From NCBI GenBank assembly GCA_938045315.1, contig CALINM010000154.1, positions 1-22,950 on the forward strand: a DNA stretch of 22,950 nt, in the 5' to 3' direction. Origin of the DNA: an uncultured bacterium (GTDB lineage: Bacteria > CALINM01). Positions 15,175 through 22,899 of this stretch are shown here, one piece after another (the first letter of the stretch is position 1; each line of letters opens with the position of its first letter). The translations under genes were made by a program, and so were the position numbers. The notes under the pieces were generated by a model. The model saw only the letters and a program-made list of their open reading frames with translations. It was not told the origin of the DNA and searched no databases.

Positions 15175-16182
15175 TCAAAATAAACACGTGTTTTTTTTGA
15201 CCTTTAAATATTCGTAAGCAAGGGGTGTGGCAATTCTTCCCCGTGGTGTCCTTTTTATGAAGCCCTTCTGTATAAGATATGGTTCGTAAACGTCCTCTAT
15301 GGTTTCCTTTTCCTCTCCTACTGCAACTGAAAGTGTATCTATCCCTACAGGACCACCTTGAAATTTATTAACTATCGTCAAAAGAATCTCTCTATCCATA
15401 AAATCAAGCCCTTCTTTATCTATGTCAAGGGCATTTAAACCTTTATCAGATATCTCTTTTGTAATAGTTCCATTACCCATAACCTGGGCAAAATCTCTGA
15501 TCCTTTTTAGTATCCTATTTGCAACTCTTGGAGTCCCCCGAGCTCTTTTTGCAATTTCCATTGCTCCATCATCATCAATAGATATCTCAAGAATCTTCGC
15601 TGATCTTTTGACTATTTTAACAAGCTCTTCTTCACTGTAATAATCAAGCCTTGCTGTAAATCCAAAGCGATCTCTAAGTGGAGAAGTCAACATGCCAGCC
15701 CTTGTAGTAGCCCCGATTAAAGTAAATTTAGGCAAATTAATTCTTAAACTCCTCGATGAAGGTCCCTGACCAATTTTAATGTCAATAGCAAAATCTTCCA
15801 TAGCAGGGTATAGAATCTCTTCTACAATCTTTGGTAATCTATGAATTTCATCAATAAATACCACATCTCTATCATTTAAATTAGATAGTATAGCTGCTAA
15901 ATCACCTGGTTTCTCTAAAACAGGACCAGACGTAGTCTTTATATTTACTCCCAACTCCCTGGAAACAACTATAGCTAAAGAAGTTTTACCAAGTCCTGGA
16001 GGGCCATAAAAAAGAAGGTGGTCCAAAGCCTCTTCTCTTGCTAATGCCGCCTTAATAAAAACCTTTAAATTTTCTTTAATTTTAGTTTGACCAATAAAGT
16101 CATCAAGATTAGAGGGCCTTAAAGTTTTGTCTAACTCCAGATCTTCAAATGTTTTTTGCGAAATAATTATATCTTCACTCAC
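15175..16182 (-). CDS. ruvB: Holliday junction branch migration helicase RuvB
   Basis: This 335-residue AAA+ ATPase forms the hexameric motor that drives branch migration with RuvA. Walker A is 'GPPGLGKTS' (60-68, K66), Walker B is '[10 protein letters not shown]' with D111/E112, and sensor 1 is '[19 protein letters not shown]'. The C-terminal winged helix contains '[16 protein letters not shown]' and '[16 protein letters not shown]'. The start is a GTG two bases after the ruvA stop, using AAGAGGT inside the ruvA end as ribosome site, so expression is coupled. It is the last gene of the prfB-yebC-ruvCAB string. No obvious GC-rich terminator follows, only a weak AT-rich inverted repeat. Confidence 0.96.
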   Translation of the reverse strand: MSEDIIISQKTFEDLELDKTLRPSNLDDFIGQTKIKENLKVFIKAALAREEALDHLLFYGPPGLGKTSLAIVVSRELGVNIKTTSGPVLEKPGDLAAILSNLNDRDVVFIDEIHRLPKIVEEILYPAMEDFAIDIKIGQGPSSRSLRINLPKFTLIGATTRAGMLTSPLRDRFGFTARLDYYSEEELVKIVKRSAKILEISIDDDGAMEIAKRARGTPRVANRILKRIRDFAQVMGNGTITKEISDKGLNALDIDKEGLDFMDREILLTIVNKFQGGPVGIDTLSVAVGEEKETIEDVYEPYLIQKGFIKRTPRGRIATPLAYEYLKVKKNTCLF

Positions 16183-16184
16183 TT

Positions 16185-16778
16185 TTACCTCTTCATAAGA
16201 TATTTTAACGATTCTTTTAATATAAGCTGTACATCATTTATATCAGGATTTTTGCTCAAAACGAATCTTAAAGCCTCTAAAGCATCTTTATGAGAATATC
16301 CCAACGAAACAAGGGCTAACTCAGCATCGTTGTTAATAGTTGTAATAGCTTTATCTGATTTAATAAATTCTCTTCCTTTTACCTTATCCTTAAGTTCAAA
16401 AATTATTCTTTCAGCAGTTTTTTTGCCTATTCCGGGAACAACTAAAAATGATTGGACATTTTCGTTTATTATTATATTTACCAGTTCCCCGGCATCGAAA
16501 AAAGAAAGAAGTGAAAAGGCAGTCTTATTACCTATTCCCTTTGCTTGTCTTAAAAGATTAAATACTTCCCTATCATCCTCATTTAAAAAGCCATATAGAA
16601 CAAAACCTTCTTCATCATTAAAGACAGTTTGTATATTAATGTTTACGGTATTTCCTACCTCAGGAAGGCACGAAAAGGCCTTAAGGGGCATAAAAATTAA
16701 ATAACCCACACCATTAACATCAACAACAATACTATTTGCCTTTTTAGCTAATAGTACTCCTTTAATTTTGTATATCAT
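16185..16778 (-). CDS. ruvA: Holliday junction DNA-binding protein RuvA
   Basis: This 197-residue protein binds four-way junctions and loads RuvB. The N-terminal OB-fold starts '[20 protein letters not shown]' and contains 'VGYLIFMP'. Tandem helix-hairpin-helix motifs follow: '[18 protein letters not shown]' and '[19 protein letters not shown]'. The C-terminal domain III that touches RuvB contains '[20 protein letters not shown]'. Its ATG directly abuts the ruvC TGA with no spacer, and the AGAGGA in the ruvC end serves as ribosome site. The length matches the family (about 200 residues). Confidence 0.96.
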   Translation of the reverse strand: MIYKIKGVLLAKKANSIVVDVNGVGYLIFMPLKAFSCLPEVGNTVNINIQTVFNDEEGFVLYGFLNEDDREVFNLLRQAKGIGNKTAFSLLSFFDAGELVNIIINENVQSFLVVPGIGKKTAERIIFELKDKVKGREFIKSDKAITTINNDAELALVSLGYSHKDALEALRFVLSKNPDINDVQLILKESLKYLMKR

Positions 16779-17258
16779 TCATTTTCCTCTTTGATAGCTA
16801 ATATTACCATGAAAAATTGCAAGGGCAAGTGCATCTGAAGCATCATCAGATAAATCACCCTTTATATTTAAGATCAGCTTTACCATATGTTTTACACTGC
16901 CTTTTTCAGCACCACCAAAACCAGTTATACCCTGTTTTACACTCCTTGTTGCATATTCATAAATAGGTATGTTAGCCCTTTTAGCAGCAACGATGCATAC
17001 TGCTCTTGCTTCTCCAATCATAAAAGCTGATTTCACATTTTTTCCAACGAAAGCTTTTTCTAAAGACATACATTGAGGGTGATGATGTTCAATAATCTTT
17101 TCTATCTCATTATAAAGTTTGATTAGCCTGTCATGAACATTATCTGATTGATCCAATTTAATCGTTCCCGCACTTATAAACTTATAAGATTGCCCAGTTT
17201 TTTCTATTAGACCATAACCTGTCTTTCTTAGACCTGGGTCTATACCCAGTACTATCAC
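16779..17258 (-). CDS. ruvC: Crossover junction endodeoxyribonuclease RuvC
   Basis: This 159-residue Holliday junction resolvase has an RNase H-like fold. Acidic catalytic residues are visible: D7 in 'LGIDPGLRKTGYG', E67 in 'SLEKAFVGKNVKSAF', and D139/D142 in 'LSDDASDALALAI'. It nicks paired strands of junctions processed by RuvAB. The start is GTG at 17256-17258 with AAGGAG 5 bases upstream; an overlapping out-of-frame ATG is ignored. It lies 18 bases downstream of yebC and abuts ruvA. Confidence 0.96.
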   Translation of the reverse strand: MIVLGIDPGLRKTGYGLIEKTGQSYKFISAGTIKLDQSDNVHDRLIKLYNEIEKIIEHHHPQCMSLEKAFVGKNVKSAFMIGEARAVCIVAAKRANIPIYEYATRSVKQGITGFGGAEKGSVKHMVKLILNIKGDLSDDASDALALAIFHGNISYQRGK

Positions 17259-17276
17259 ATATTCTCCTTAACTTTT

Positions 17277-18014
17277 TTAAATAGACATATCATCGGGCAA
17301 GTCAAAATTGGCGTAAACGTTTTGAACATCATCATGATCTTCAAGAGCTTCAAATAGCTTAACCATATTTTCTGCATCCTTACCTTTTATTTCAACATAG
17401 TTTTTAGGTATTTTTGTTATTTCAGCCACATTATATTTTAAACCCTTATTGTCAAATACTTCTTTTACTTTTTCAAAATCAGAAGGATCTGTGATAACCT
17501 CCAAACTGTCTTCATCCTGTCTTACATCTTCCGCACCAGCTTCTATGGCAATCTCCATAAGCTGATCCTCTGTAATAGTTTTACCATCGAAAACAAAATA
17601 ACCCTTTTGTTCAAAAAGCCAGTTTACACACCCTGTTTCACCAAGATTACCATTATATTTAGAAAATATATGCCTTATCTCACTAACTGTTCTGTTTTTA
17701 TTGTCTGTCATTGCCTCAACAAGGACAGCAACCCCACCAGGACCGTAGCCTTCATAAATTATTTCCTCGTAGTGAACATCTGCAAGCTCCCCTGTGCCCT
17801 TTTTTATAGCCCTTTCGATATTTTCATTTGGCATATTCACACTTTTTGCTTTTGCTATTACTGTTCTCAGGCGTGGATTCATCTCAGGATCTTTACCACC
17901 AAGCCTTACAGCAACAGTTATTTCCTTAGCTAATTTAGTAAATATTTTACCTCTTCTAGCATCAACCACTGCTTTTTTGTGTTTTATCTGAGCCCACTTT
18001 GAATGACCAGCCAT
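17277..18014 (-). CDS. yebC: YebC/PmpR (TACO1) family regulatory protein
   Basis: This 245-residue protein has the family's near-invariant opening '[14 protein letters not shown]', then '[17 protein letters not shown]', '[17 protein letters not shown]' and '[14 protein letters not shown]'. The family was long called a transcriptional regulator. More recent work on YebC and mitochondrial TACO1 points to helping ribosomes through difficult sequences such as proline runs. Its place between prfB and ruvC suits a translation role; the yebC-ruvCAB order is widespread. The ATG at 18014 is chosen over 18029 because GGAGG lies 8 bases upstream and the family begins exactly here. There are 24 bases between the prfB stop and this start. 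Confidence 0.95.
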   Translation of the reverse strand: MAGHSKWAQIKHKKAVVDARRGKIFTKLAKEITVAVRLGGKDPEMNPRLRTVIAKAKSVNMPNENIERAIKKGTGELADVHYEEIIYEGYGPGGVAVLVEAMTDNKNRTVSEIRHIFSKYNGNLGETGCVNWLFEQKGYFVFDGKTITEDQLMEIAIEAGAEDVRQDEDSLEVITDPSDFEKVKEVFDNKGLKYNVAEITKIPKNYVEIKGKDAENMVKLFEALEDHDDVQNVYANFDLPDDMSI

Positions 18015-18038
18015 AATATATTCCTCCATTAATAAAAA

Positions 18039-19136
18039 TTAAGCACTTTGTTTTAGTAAAAATTTCTCAATAAAATCATTTATCTCTCCGTCAAGCACTG
18101 CCTCCGCATTACCCACTTCATACTGAGTCCTATGATCCTTTACCTGTTTGTAGGGATGAAGAACATAAGTTCTAATCTGGCTACCCCAGGCAATTTCCTT
18201 CTTCTGCTCATAATTTTTTTGTTTCTCCTCTTCTCTCTTTTGCATTTCAAGCTCATATAATCTTGCCTTGAGAAGCTTAATAGCCATCTCCCTATTTTTG
18301 TGCTGTGATCTTTCATTTTGACATTGAACTACAATTCCAGTAGGAAGGTGGGTAATCCTTACTGCTGAATCAGTTTTATTAACCTTTTGTCCACCACAAC
18401 CTGATGCCCTGTAAGTATCAACTCTTATATCTTCTTCTCTAATTTCAATTTCAATATTATCTTCCACTTGTGGTATTACTGACACTGATGCAAAAGAAGT
18501 GTGCCTTCTTCCAGAAGCATCAAAAGGAGAAATTCTAATTAATCGATGTATTCCCTGCTCCGCTTTAAGATATCCATAAGCATAAGTTCCATCTACTGTA
18601 AAAGTAACGTTTTTAATCCCCGCTTCATCACCGGCTAATATATCTACTATTTGAGTTTTATAACCCATTTTTTCTGCCCATCTTAGATACATTCTCAAAA
18701 GCATCTCTGCCCAATCCTGTGCTTCAGTACCACCAGCACCAGCGTTTATACTTACAATGGCACTTGAAATATCATCTGGCTCTGTGAACAATCTCTTAAT
18801 CTCCATTTCTTTTAGCAATTTTTCAAACTTTTTAAAATTAATATTAAGCTCTTTTTCTATTGTTTCATCATTCTCCTGCTTTAAAAGTTCCAGTGCTGTT
18901 TTTACTTCATCGTAAGTTTTTTCAAAATTATTCCACTCCTCAAAAAATTTTATAAGAGCTGTCCTTTCCATGAGAATATTTTTGCCCTTCTCTAAATCTT
19001 TCCAGAAATCTTCTTTAGCAACTATCTCTTCAATTTGCTTTAAACGGTTTTTTTTATCCTCAAGTCCCATATGGTTCTTAAGAACAGTAAACCTATTTTC
19101 TAAATCTTCAAATTTAAACAATTTTTCGTCTAACAT
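18039..19136 (-). CDS. prfB: Peptide chain release factor 2, without programmed frameshift
   Basis: This 365-residue class I release factor recognises UGA/UAA. The stop-codon-reading tripeptide SPF is at 203-205 ('RISPFDASGRRHTSFAS') and the catalytic GGQ at 248-250 ('GCGGQKVNKTDSAVR'), followed by 'QCQNERSQHKNRE'. The frame is continuous from ATG to stop: codons 25-26 are CTT GAG where many bacteria have CTT TGA C and a +1 frameshift. Autoregulation by frameshifting is therefore absent. The ATG has no Shine-Dalgarno site; TATATT ends 6 bases upstream. It is the first gene of the prfB-yebC-ruvCAB string. Confidence 0.96.
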   Translation of the reverse strand: MLDEKLFKFEDLENRFTVLKNHMGLEDKKNRLKQIEEIVAKEDFWKDLEKGKNILMERTALIKFFEEWNNFEKTYDEVKTALELLKQENDETIEKELNINFKKFEKLLKEMEIKRLFTEPDDISSAIVSINAGAGGTEAQDWAEMLLRMYLRWAEKMGYKTQIVDILAGDEAGIKNVTFTVDGTYAYGYLKAEQGIHRLIRISPFDASGRRHTSFASVSVIPQVEDNIEIEIREEDIRVDTYRASGCGGQKVNKTDSAVRITHLPTGIVVQCQNERSQHKNREMAIKLLKARLYELEMQKREEEKQKNYEQKKEIAWGSQIRTYVLHPYKQVKDHRTQYEVGNAEAVLDGEINDFIEKFLLKQSA

Positions 19137-19208
19137 ACTTTAAATATAGGATCTCAAGATTTTTTAAATATTTTATTAAAGTCAGGGTTTTTTTTCTACA
19201 TTTTTTTC

Positions 19209-19238
19209 TTGCAAAATAATGTTAATTTATGGTTTAAT
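19209..19238 (+). promoter_or_regulatory. Promoter of tRNA-Asp
   Basis: TTGCAA (19209-19214), an 18-base spacer and TTTAAT (19233-19238), placed 20 bases upstream of the tRNA 5' end. The rest of the gap back to prfB (19137-19208) is A/T runs with nothing else supported. Confidence 0.5.
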
Positions 19239-19258
19239 AGATATTCCAATCGGTTTGC

Positions 19259-19335
19259 GGAGCCGTAGTTCAGTCGGTTAGAACGCCTGCCTGTCACGCA
19301 GGAGGCCGCGAGTTCGAGTCTCGTCGGCTCCGCCA
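19259..19335 (+). tRNA. tRNA-Asp (anticodon GTC), CCA encoded
   Basis: This is a 77-base cloverleaf. The acceptor GGAGCCG (19259-19265) pairs with CGGCTCC, followed by discriminator G and encoded CCA (19333-19335). The D loop has CAGTCGGTTAGA, the anticodon stem CCTGC/GCAGG holds the loop with GTC, and the T loop is GTTCGAGTC. The sequence closely follows E. coli tRNA-Asp. It is alone on the plus strand between prfB and modC. Confidence 0.97.
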
Positions 19336-19341
19336 TTTAGA

Positions 19342-19418
19342 GAAGTAAGATTTAGTTTGCTTTTTGCAAGGATGTGTCGGTCCATCCATTTTGAAAGCAA
19401 AACTTAATTTTCTACTTC
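19342..19418. repeat. Long imperfect inverted repeat downstream of tRNA-Asp; possible structured RNA or MITE remnant
   Basis: The outer arms GAAGTA (19342-19347) and TACTTC (19413-19418) pair, continued by TTTAGTTT-GCTTT against AAAGCAAAACTTAA with a few bulges. The apex holds a second small hairpin, GGATG (19370-19374) / CATCC (19383-19387). It starts 6 bases after the tRNA and would be part of the tRNA primary transcript. From here to 19564 there is no coding frame of substance. Two weaker hairpins follow: TAACATTT/AAATGTTA around 19437-19457 and AATTGT/ACAATT around 19467-19487. Their function is unknown. Confidence 0.45.
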
Positions 19419-19564
19419 AAAAATAAGTTTAAAGTTAACATTTTTTATAAATGTTAGGATTATCTAATTGTAGTTTTTCGACAATTGATTTTTGGTTTGC
19501 TTCATTTCAAAAATCATTTTTCTCATCAGATTAGAGACAGCCATAATTATTATCAGTTAATTCA

Positions 19565-19619
19565 AAAAATTGGGAAAAGGCACCTTTTTTACCCAAAAAC
19601 GTGCCTTTTCCCAATTTTT
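19565..19619. terminator. Strong bidirectional terminator between tRNA-Asp unit and modABC
   Basis: A perfect 19-base inverted repeat (19565-19583 / 19601-19619, core TTGGGAAAAGGCAC) has a 17-base loop. The arms end in A5/T5, giving a U-run in both directions. It lies 6 bases beyond the modC stop and at the end of the plus-strand transcript from tRNA-Asp. Confidence 0.9.
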
Positions 19620-19625
19620 CCCTAT

Positions 19626-20705
19626 TTAGTCAAATTCAGCTATAAAAATAGCTTCCTTTTTAAACATTACTTCTCCATACATTCCTACATTTAGCCCCAA
19701 TTTCCTCAAAACACCGTAGGGCATTTCTATCTCAATTATTCTATCCTTGATTTTAAAGAAAATCTTTGAGAGTGTTTCCAATCTATGAATTTCAGTTATA
19801 AACCCGCTTAAAATGTTATCCATAAAAACCTTTTGTCTTTCTTTTCTAATATACATAACCTCATCTGATCTAATACCCACAAAAATCTGTTTGTCCCTTT
19901 CAAATTTAGGGAATCTTGGCCTTTTTTTTACCTTAAAGGTTGTATCAAATTCTGGTATGAAAACTTCGTATTCATCTTCAAGCGCCTTCTTATAGTATGC
20001 CTTGAAAATATTTTTTATGCCTAAAAAATTAGCAAGGGATATTGTTCTTGGGTAAAAGTATAATTCCTGTTTTTTAGAGGTTTGTATAAGGGTTCCATTT
20101 AGTAAAACTGAAATTATATCTCCCATAAAAAAGGCCTCATCAAAGTCGTGTGTAACATATAAAAAAGTTAGTTTAAATTCTTTTTGAATTTTTTTAATGA
20201 AAAATTGTAGTTCTTCTGCAATAGCATTGTCTAAATTTGCGAGGGGTTCATCTAAAAGAATTAACTTTGGTTTTATCAATAAAGCCCTTGCTAAGGCAAT
20301 GCGCTTTTTCTCACCACCACTGGTTTTATTAACAGTATTGGTGAGTATCTTTTCTAATCCCATCGTTTTTATTACATGGTCAATAAAATTTTCATCAACA
20401 TTTTTTGATATTTTAGCACCGTAACAAATGTTTTCTCTTACATTCATATGGGGGAAAAGGGCTAGATCTTGTGGAACATAAGCTATCTGCCTTTTATGGG
20501 TAGGGAGATGAGTTATATCTGTTTTATTCAGCATAATCTTTCCAGAAGTCACTTTTCTAAGCCCTAAAATTAATTCTAAGAGCGTAGTTTTACCACTACC
20601 TGAACTACCCATTATTATATGACATTCCCCTTCTTTAACAGTTAAATTGATATTTTTTAAACTGAACTTATGTGTTTTGTAGTTTAATTCATCAATCTTT
20701 AACAT
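19626..20705 (-). CDS. modC: Molybdate/tungstate ABC transporter ATP-binding protein
   Basis: This 359-residue ATPase energises the importer. Walker A is 'GSSGSGKTT' (33-41), the Q-loop 'YVPQDLALFPHM', the signature 'SGGEKKRIALARALL', Walker B 'LILLDEPLANLD' and the H-loop 'YVTHDFDEA'. Residues after about 235 form a C-terminal TOBE-like domain ('ILSGFITEIHRLETLSKIFFKI'), which in ModC proteins can bind the oxyanion and regulate transport. The start has only a weak ribosome site and lies 7 bases after modB, so coupling is likely. Related ATPases serve tungstate or sulfate; molybdate/tungstate is favoured by the modA-modB-modC context. Confidence 0.87.
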   Translation of the reverse strand: MLKIDELNYKTHKFSLKNINLTVKEGECHIIMGSSGSGKTTLLELILGLRKVTSGKIMLNKTDITHLPTHKRQIAYVPQDLALFPHMNVRENICYGAKISKNVDENFIDHVIKTMGLEKILTNTVNKTSGGEKKRIALARALLIKPKLILLDEPLANLDNAIAEELQFFIKKIQKEFKLTFLYVTHDFDEAFFMGDIISVLLNGTLIQTSKKQELYFYPRTISLANFLGIKNIFKAYYKKALEDEYEVFIPEFDTTFKVKKRPRFPKFERDKQIFVGIRSDEVMYIRKERQKVFMDNILSGFITEIHRLETLSKIFFKIKDRIIEIEMPYGVLRKLGLNVGMYGEVMFKKEAIFIAEFD

Positions 20706-20712
20706 AACATCT

Positions 20713-21474
20713 CTAATGAACTATAGATAGTCTTCTAATTATCATAGTAGATACTATTCCTAGAAAAAGAATAATCATTATTAAAACCACTGATTCTTTT
20801 AAATTAGCACTGGATAAACTCATAAATATGGCAACAGGCAGAGTTTCTGTTTTCATGCTCATAGATCCAGCAACGGTTATTGTCGCACCAAACTCTCCAA
20901 GAGCTTTTGCCCAAATTAGCACCGCAGTAGATATGATGCCTTTCATTGCAATTGGTAGTGTTATTGTTTTAAAAGCTACATAGGGAGTGGCACCTAAGGT
21001 TTTTGCTACATCTTCAAGTCTTATGGGTATCTCATCGAAAATCGTCTTTACTAATCTTGTTGCTATACCTACCGTAGAGATGAACTGAGCTACAATAATA
21101 CCCATAACTGTAAAAGTTACATCTATACCATGCTTTTTTAAAAACTCTCCAGCAGGTGTACTAAAAAAGATTAGAATCATAGCACCAAGGGCGGCAGGGG
21201 AAACTATAAGTGGTAATTCCAAAAATGCATCTATTAAAGTTTTGAAAGGCAGATTAAATCTTGATAAAACATATGCAGAGGGGATGCTAAAAATCATAGA
21301 TATAATCATTACAATCGTAGCTGTCATTAAACTCAACTGAAGAGCATAAAGTACTCTTTTATTGCCGATAGTATATAAAATTATTTTCATGTCCACAAAA
21401 TAGAAAAGACCTAAAATAAGAAAGAGATAAATAAAAAATTGTAGGTATGCAAAAGTTGAAAATGTCTTTTTCAT
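20713..21474 (-). CDS. modB: Molybdate/tungstate ABC transporter permease
   Basis: This 253-residue inner membrane protein has about six helices and the binding-protein-dependent permease signature (EAA loop) 'LEDVAKTLGATPYVAFKTI', which docks to ModC. 'ELPLIVSPAALGAMI' and 'WAKALGEFGATITVAGSM' are typical of the ModB/CysT/WtpB group. The gene starts 60 bases after modA without a clear ribosome site. A TATAAT-like box (minus strand, near 21501-21506) in that gap could give an internal promoter, with a poor -35. The substrate is inferred from the operon. Confidence 0.87.
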   Translation of the reverse strand: MKKTFSTFAYLQFFIYLFLILGLFYFVDMKIILYTIGNKRVLYALQLSLMTATIVMIISMIFSIPSAYVLSRFNLPFKTLIDAFLELPLIVSPAALGAMILIFFSTPAGEFLKKHGIDVTFTVMGIIVAQFISTVGIATRLVKTIFDEIPIRLEDVAKTLGATPYVAFKTITLPIAMKGIISTAVLIWAKALGEFGATITVAGSMSMKTETLPVAIFMSLSSANLKESVVLIMIILFLGIVSTMIIRRLSIVH

Positions 21475-21534
21475 ATTCGATGAGATTTTATTCTAACTTT
21501 ATTATAAGAATTTGAAAAGATCTTTGAATTAATC

Positions 21535-22368
21535 TTATTGCCAGCTGCTTGGTAGAATATATGTACCGCCTATTTTTTTCTTTTCCCCTATCCAGTCAAA
21601 AGCTTCCTTGGGTGTTGTAAAATAGTTGTATTTTTTGAAAATTGTTGTACCTTTCTCTGAGATAACATAATCGATAAACTTAGTAGCCAGATCTTTATCC
21701 TTTGTATATTTAGTAACCGCAATGGGTATATAACCAATTCTCAAAATCTCTGACTTCTTAAGAGGAACAATATCAATTCTTTCTGGATCCCAGTATTTGA
21801 AAACTCTCCAGCCAATAGTAGCATCTGCCATCTTCAATGAGATAGCAGTAGCCGTTTTTTCACAACTCTCTGTATAATTAATAATGTTTTTTCTTATTTT
21901 TATCTTTTCTTCCTCAGAAAAAGCATTCTCAAAAATTTCTACAGCATAGAGTCCTACGCACACATCTTTTGGGTTAGCTATAACAACCTTAACTTCGTGA
22001 GATGTTAAATCTTTCAAAGATTTAATTTTTTTTGGATTTCCTTTCTGGACCACTATCGATGGCACTAAATAAACTACTTTTTTTTCTGTCTCAGGAATTA
22101 CAACTCCAAAGGATTTGGCTTTTTCCATAAAATCCGATGATCCTGGAAAATAAATATCCCCCTTTTTTGTAAGCATCATCTGGGAAAGAACAAATCCTGA
22201 GCCACCGAAGTTTAAGTTAACTTTAATCTTTGTCTCTCTTTCGAAATTTTTTGCAATTTCTTCTAACGCAGGTTTGCTCGCCGCACCTGCAAAAACTAAA
22301 AGTGAATTCTCTGCATGTAGCGTAGAAGATAAAAACAAAAAAAAGATAAAGTAAATAATCTTTGCCAT
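21535..22368 (-). CDS. modA: Periplasmic molybdate/tungstate-binding protein, ModA-like
   Basis: This 277-residue substrate-binding protein has a signal peptide (residues 1 to about 20, 'IYFIFFLFLSSTLHA', cleavage before ENS). The mature start 'LLVFAGAASKPALEEIAKNF' and 'NFGGSGFVLSQMM' carry the serine/glycine loops that hold the oxyanion in ModA/WtpA proteins. 'VVIANPKDVCVGLYAVEIF' is the matching second-lobe segment. ModA proteins are often slightly shorter (about 230-260 residues), and the ligand could be tungstate. The ATG at 22368 is preferred over 22404, because the longer form would add a second short hydrophobic leader overlapping the transposase remnant. It is first of modABC, with no Shine-Dalgarno site and a promoter-like sequence directly upstream. 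Confidence 0.82.
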   Translation of the reverse strand: MAKIIYFIFFLFLSSTLHAENSLLVFAGAASKPALEEIAKNFERETKIKVNLNFGGSGFVLSQMMLTKKGDIYFPGSSDFMEKAKSFGVVIPETEKKVVYLVPSIVVQKGNPKKIKSLKDLTSHEVKVVIANPKDVCVGLYAVEIFENAFSEEEKIKIRKNIINYTESCEKTATAISLKMADATIGWRVFKYWDPERIDIVPLKKSEILRIGYIPIAVTKYTKDKDLATKFIDYVISEKGTTIFKKYNYFTTPKEAFDWIGEKKKIGGTYILPSSWQ

Positions 22369-22375
22369 ATTTAAC

Positions 22376-22404
22376 AATATAGTATAAACAAAAAAAAATC
22401 TCAA
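22376..22404 (-). promoter_or_regulatory. Candidate modABC promoter at the edge of the transposase remnant
   Basis: On the minus strand: TTGAGA (22399-22404), a 17-base spacer and TATATT (22376-22381), 7 bases before the modA ATG. An overlapping alternative is TTGATT (22403-22408), 16 bases, TATACT (22381-22386). Both give a leader of only a few bases. The -35 elements coincide with the last codons of the transposase remnant. Confidence 0.4.
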
Positions 22405-22899
22405 TCAAGGCTTGCTTCAAATGCGGCAAAGGCAGGTATAATCTCACCCCTTTGTGGCATAGAAAATTTAATCCTGAATAATGCATCCCTGTCAACTACA
22501 GGAAATAGAAGCACCTAAGGTGGCATATCAGGTCTAACTTCCTTGATTATCTTCCCCGGGGTTTTGCCACCTTTTCTGATATTTCTTTGCTTCCCTGTCA
22601 GACCCTGTTCCTTAAGGATCCTTTTTATCGCTCCTTCTTGTGCAGGGAACTTTCCTCCCCCAATCAACCATATACGGCTCCATAGCCTCTGGAGTCTTAT
22701 GTGGAAGATTCCCTGGTACATCCCTTTTGTCATTTAAACCGCTCATACCCTCAGCCTCAAATCTTCTTCTTAAGAGTTTTACTGTGTTTTTGCTACAACC
22801 AAATTGCCTCGCTTCTTCCTTATTACCATGCCTCTGGGCATACCTTACAATGTGTAATCCTGCCTCCGCCTTCTCTTCTTTGCTTTTTCCCTTCATCAT
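22401..22899 (-). pseudogene. Degenerate transposase remnant (HTH/integrase type, IS481- or IS3-like)
   Basis: From 22899 one frame encodes a helix-turn-helix N-terminus: 'KEEKAEAGLHIVRYAQRHG', 'EEARQFGCSKNTVKLL', then 'RRRFEAEGMSGLNDK' and 'HKTPEAMEPYMV'. This is the usual opening of IS481/IS3-like transposases. Around 22680 homology-like sequence shifts to another frame ('GAIKRILKEQGLTGKQR', 'KTPGKIIKEVRPDMPP'), which meets a TAG at 22515-22517. It then stays open to a TGA at 22401-22403 with text that does not resemble a DDE core, so internal deletions are likely. The DDE catalytic domain is essentially gone. The stretch is visibly richer in G+C than its neighbours, as expected for transferred DNA. 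AGGAGG (around 22924-22929) precedes an ATG at 22915-22917 in yet another frame, suggesting a further frameshift near the start. Ends of the element were not identified. Confidence 0.75.

Noticed and set aside
14496-15183. Plus-strand frames opposite glnA and its promoter
   Set aside because: Shadows of glnA; they cross the sigma-54 promoter region and lack credible starts.
15182-15193. 12-base palindrome AAACACGTGTTT at the end of ruvB
   Set aside because: It lies inside the ruvB coding sequence and has no T-run or second copy; too short to call an operator or terminator.
22223-22495. Minus-strand open frame overlapping the modA start
   Set aside because: It is an alternative frame of modA's 5' end and the transposase tail; its translation shows no family features.
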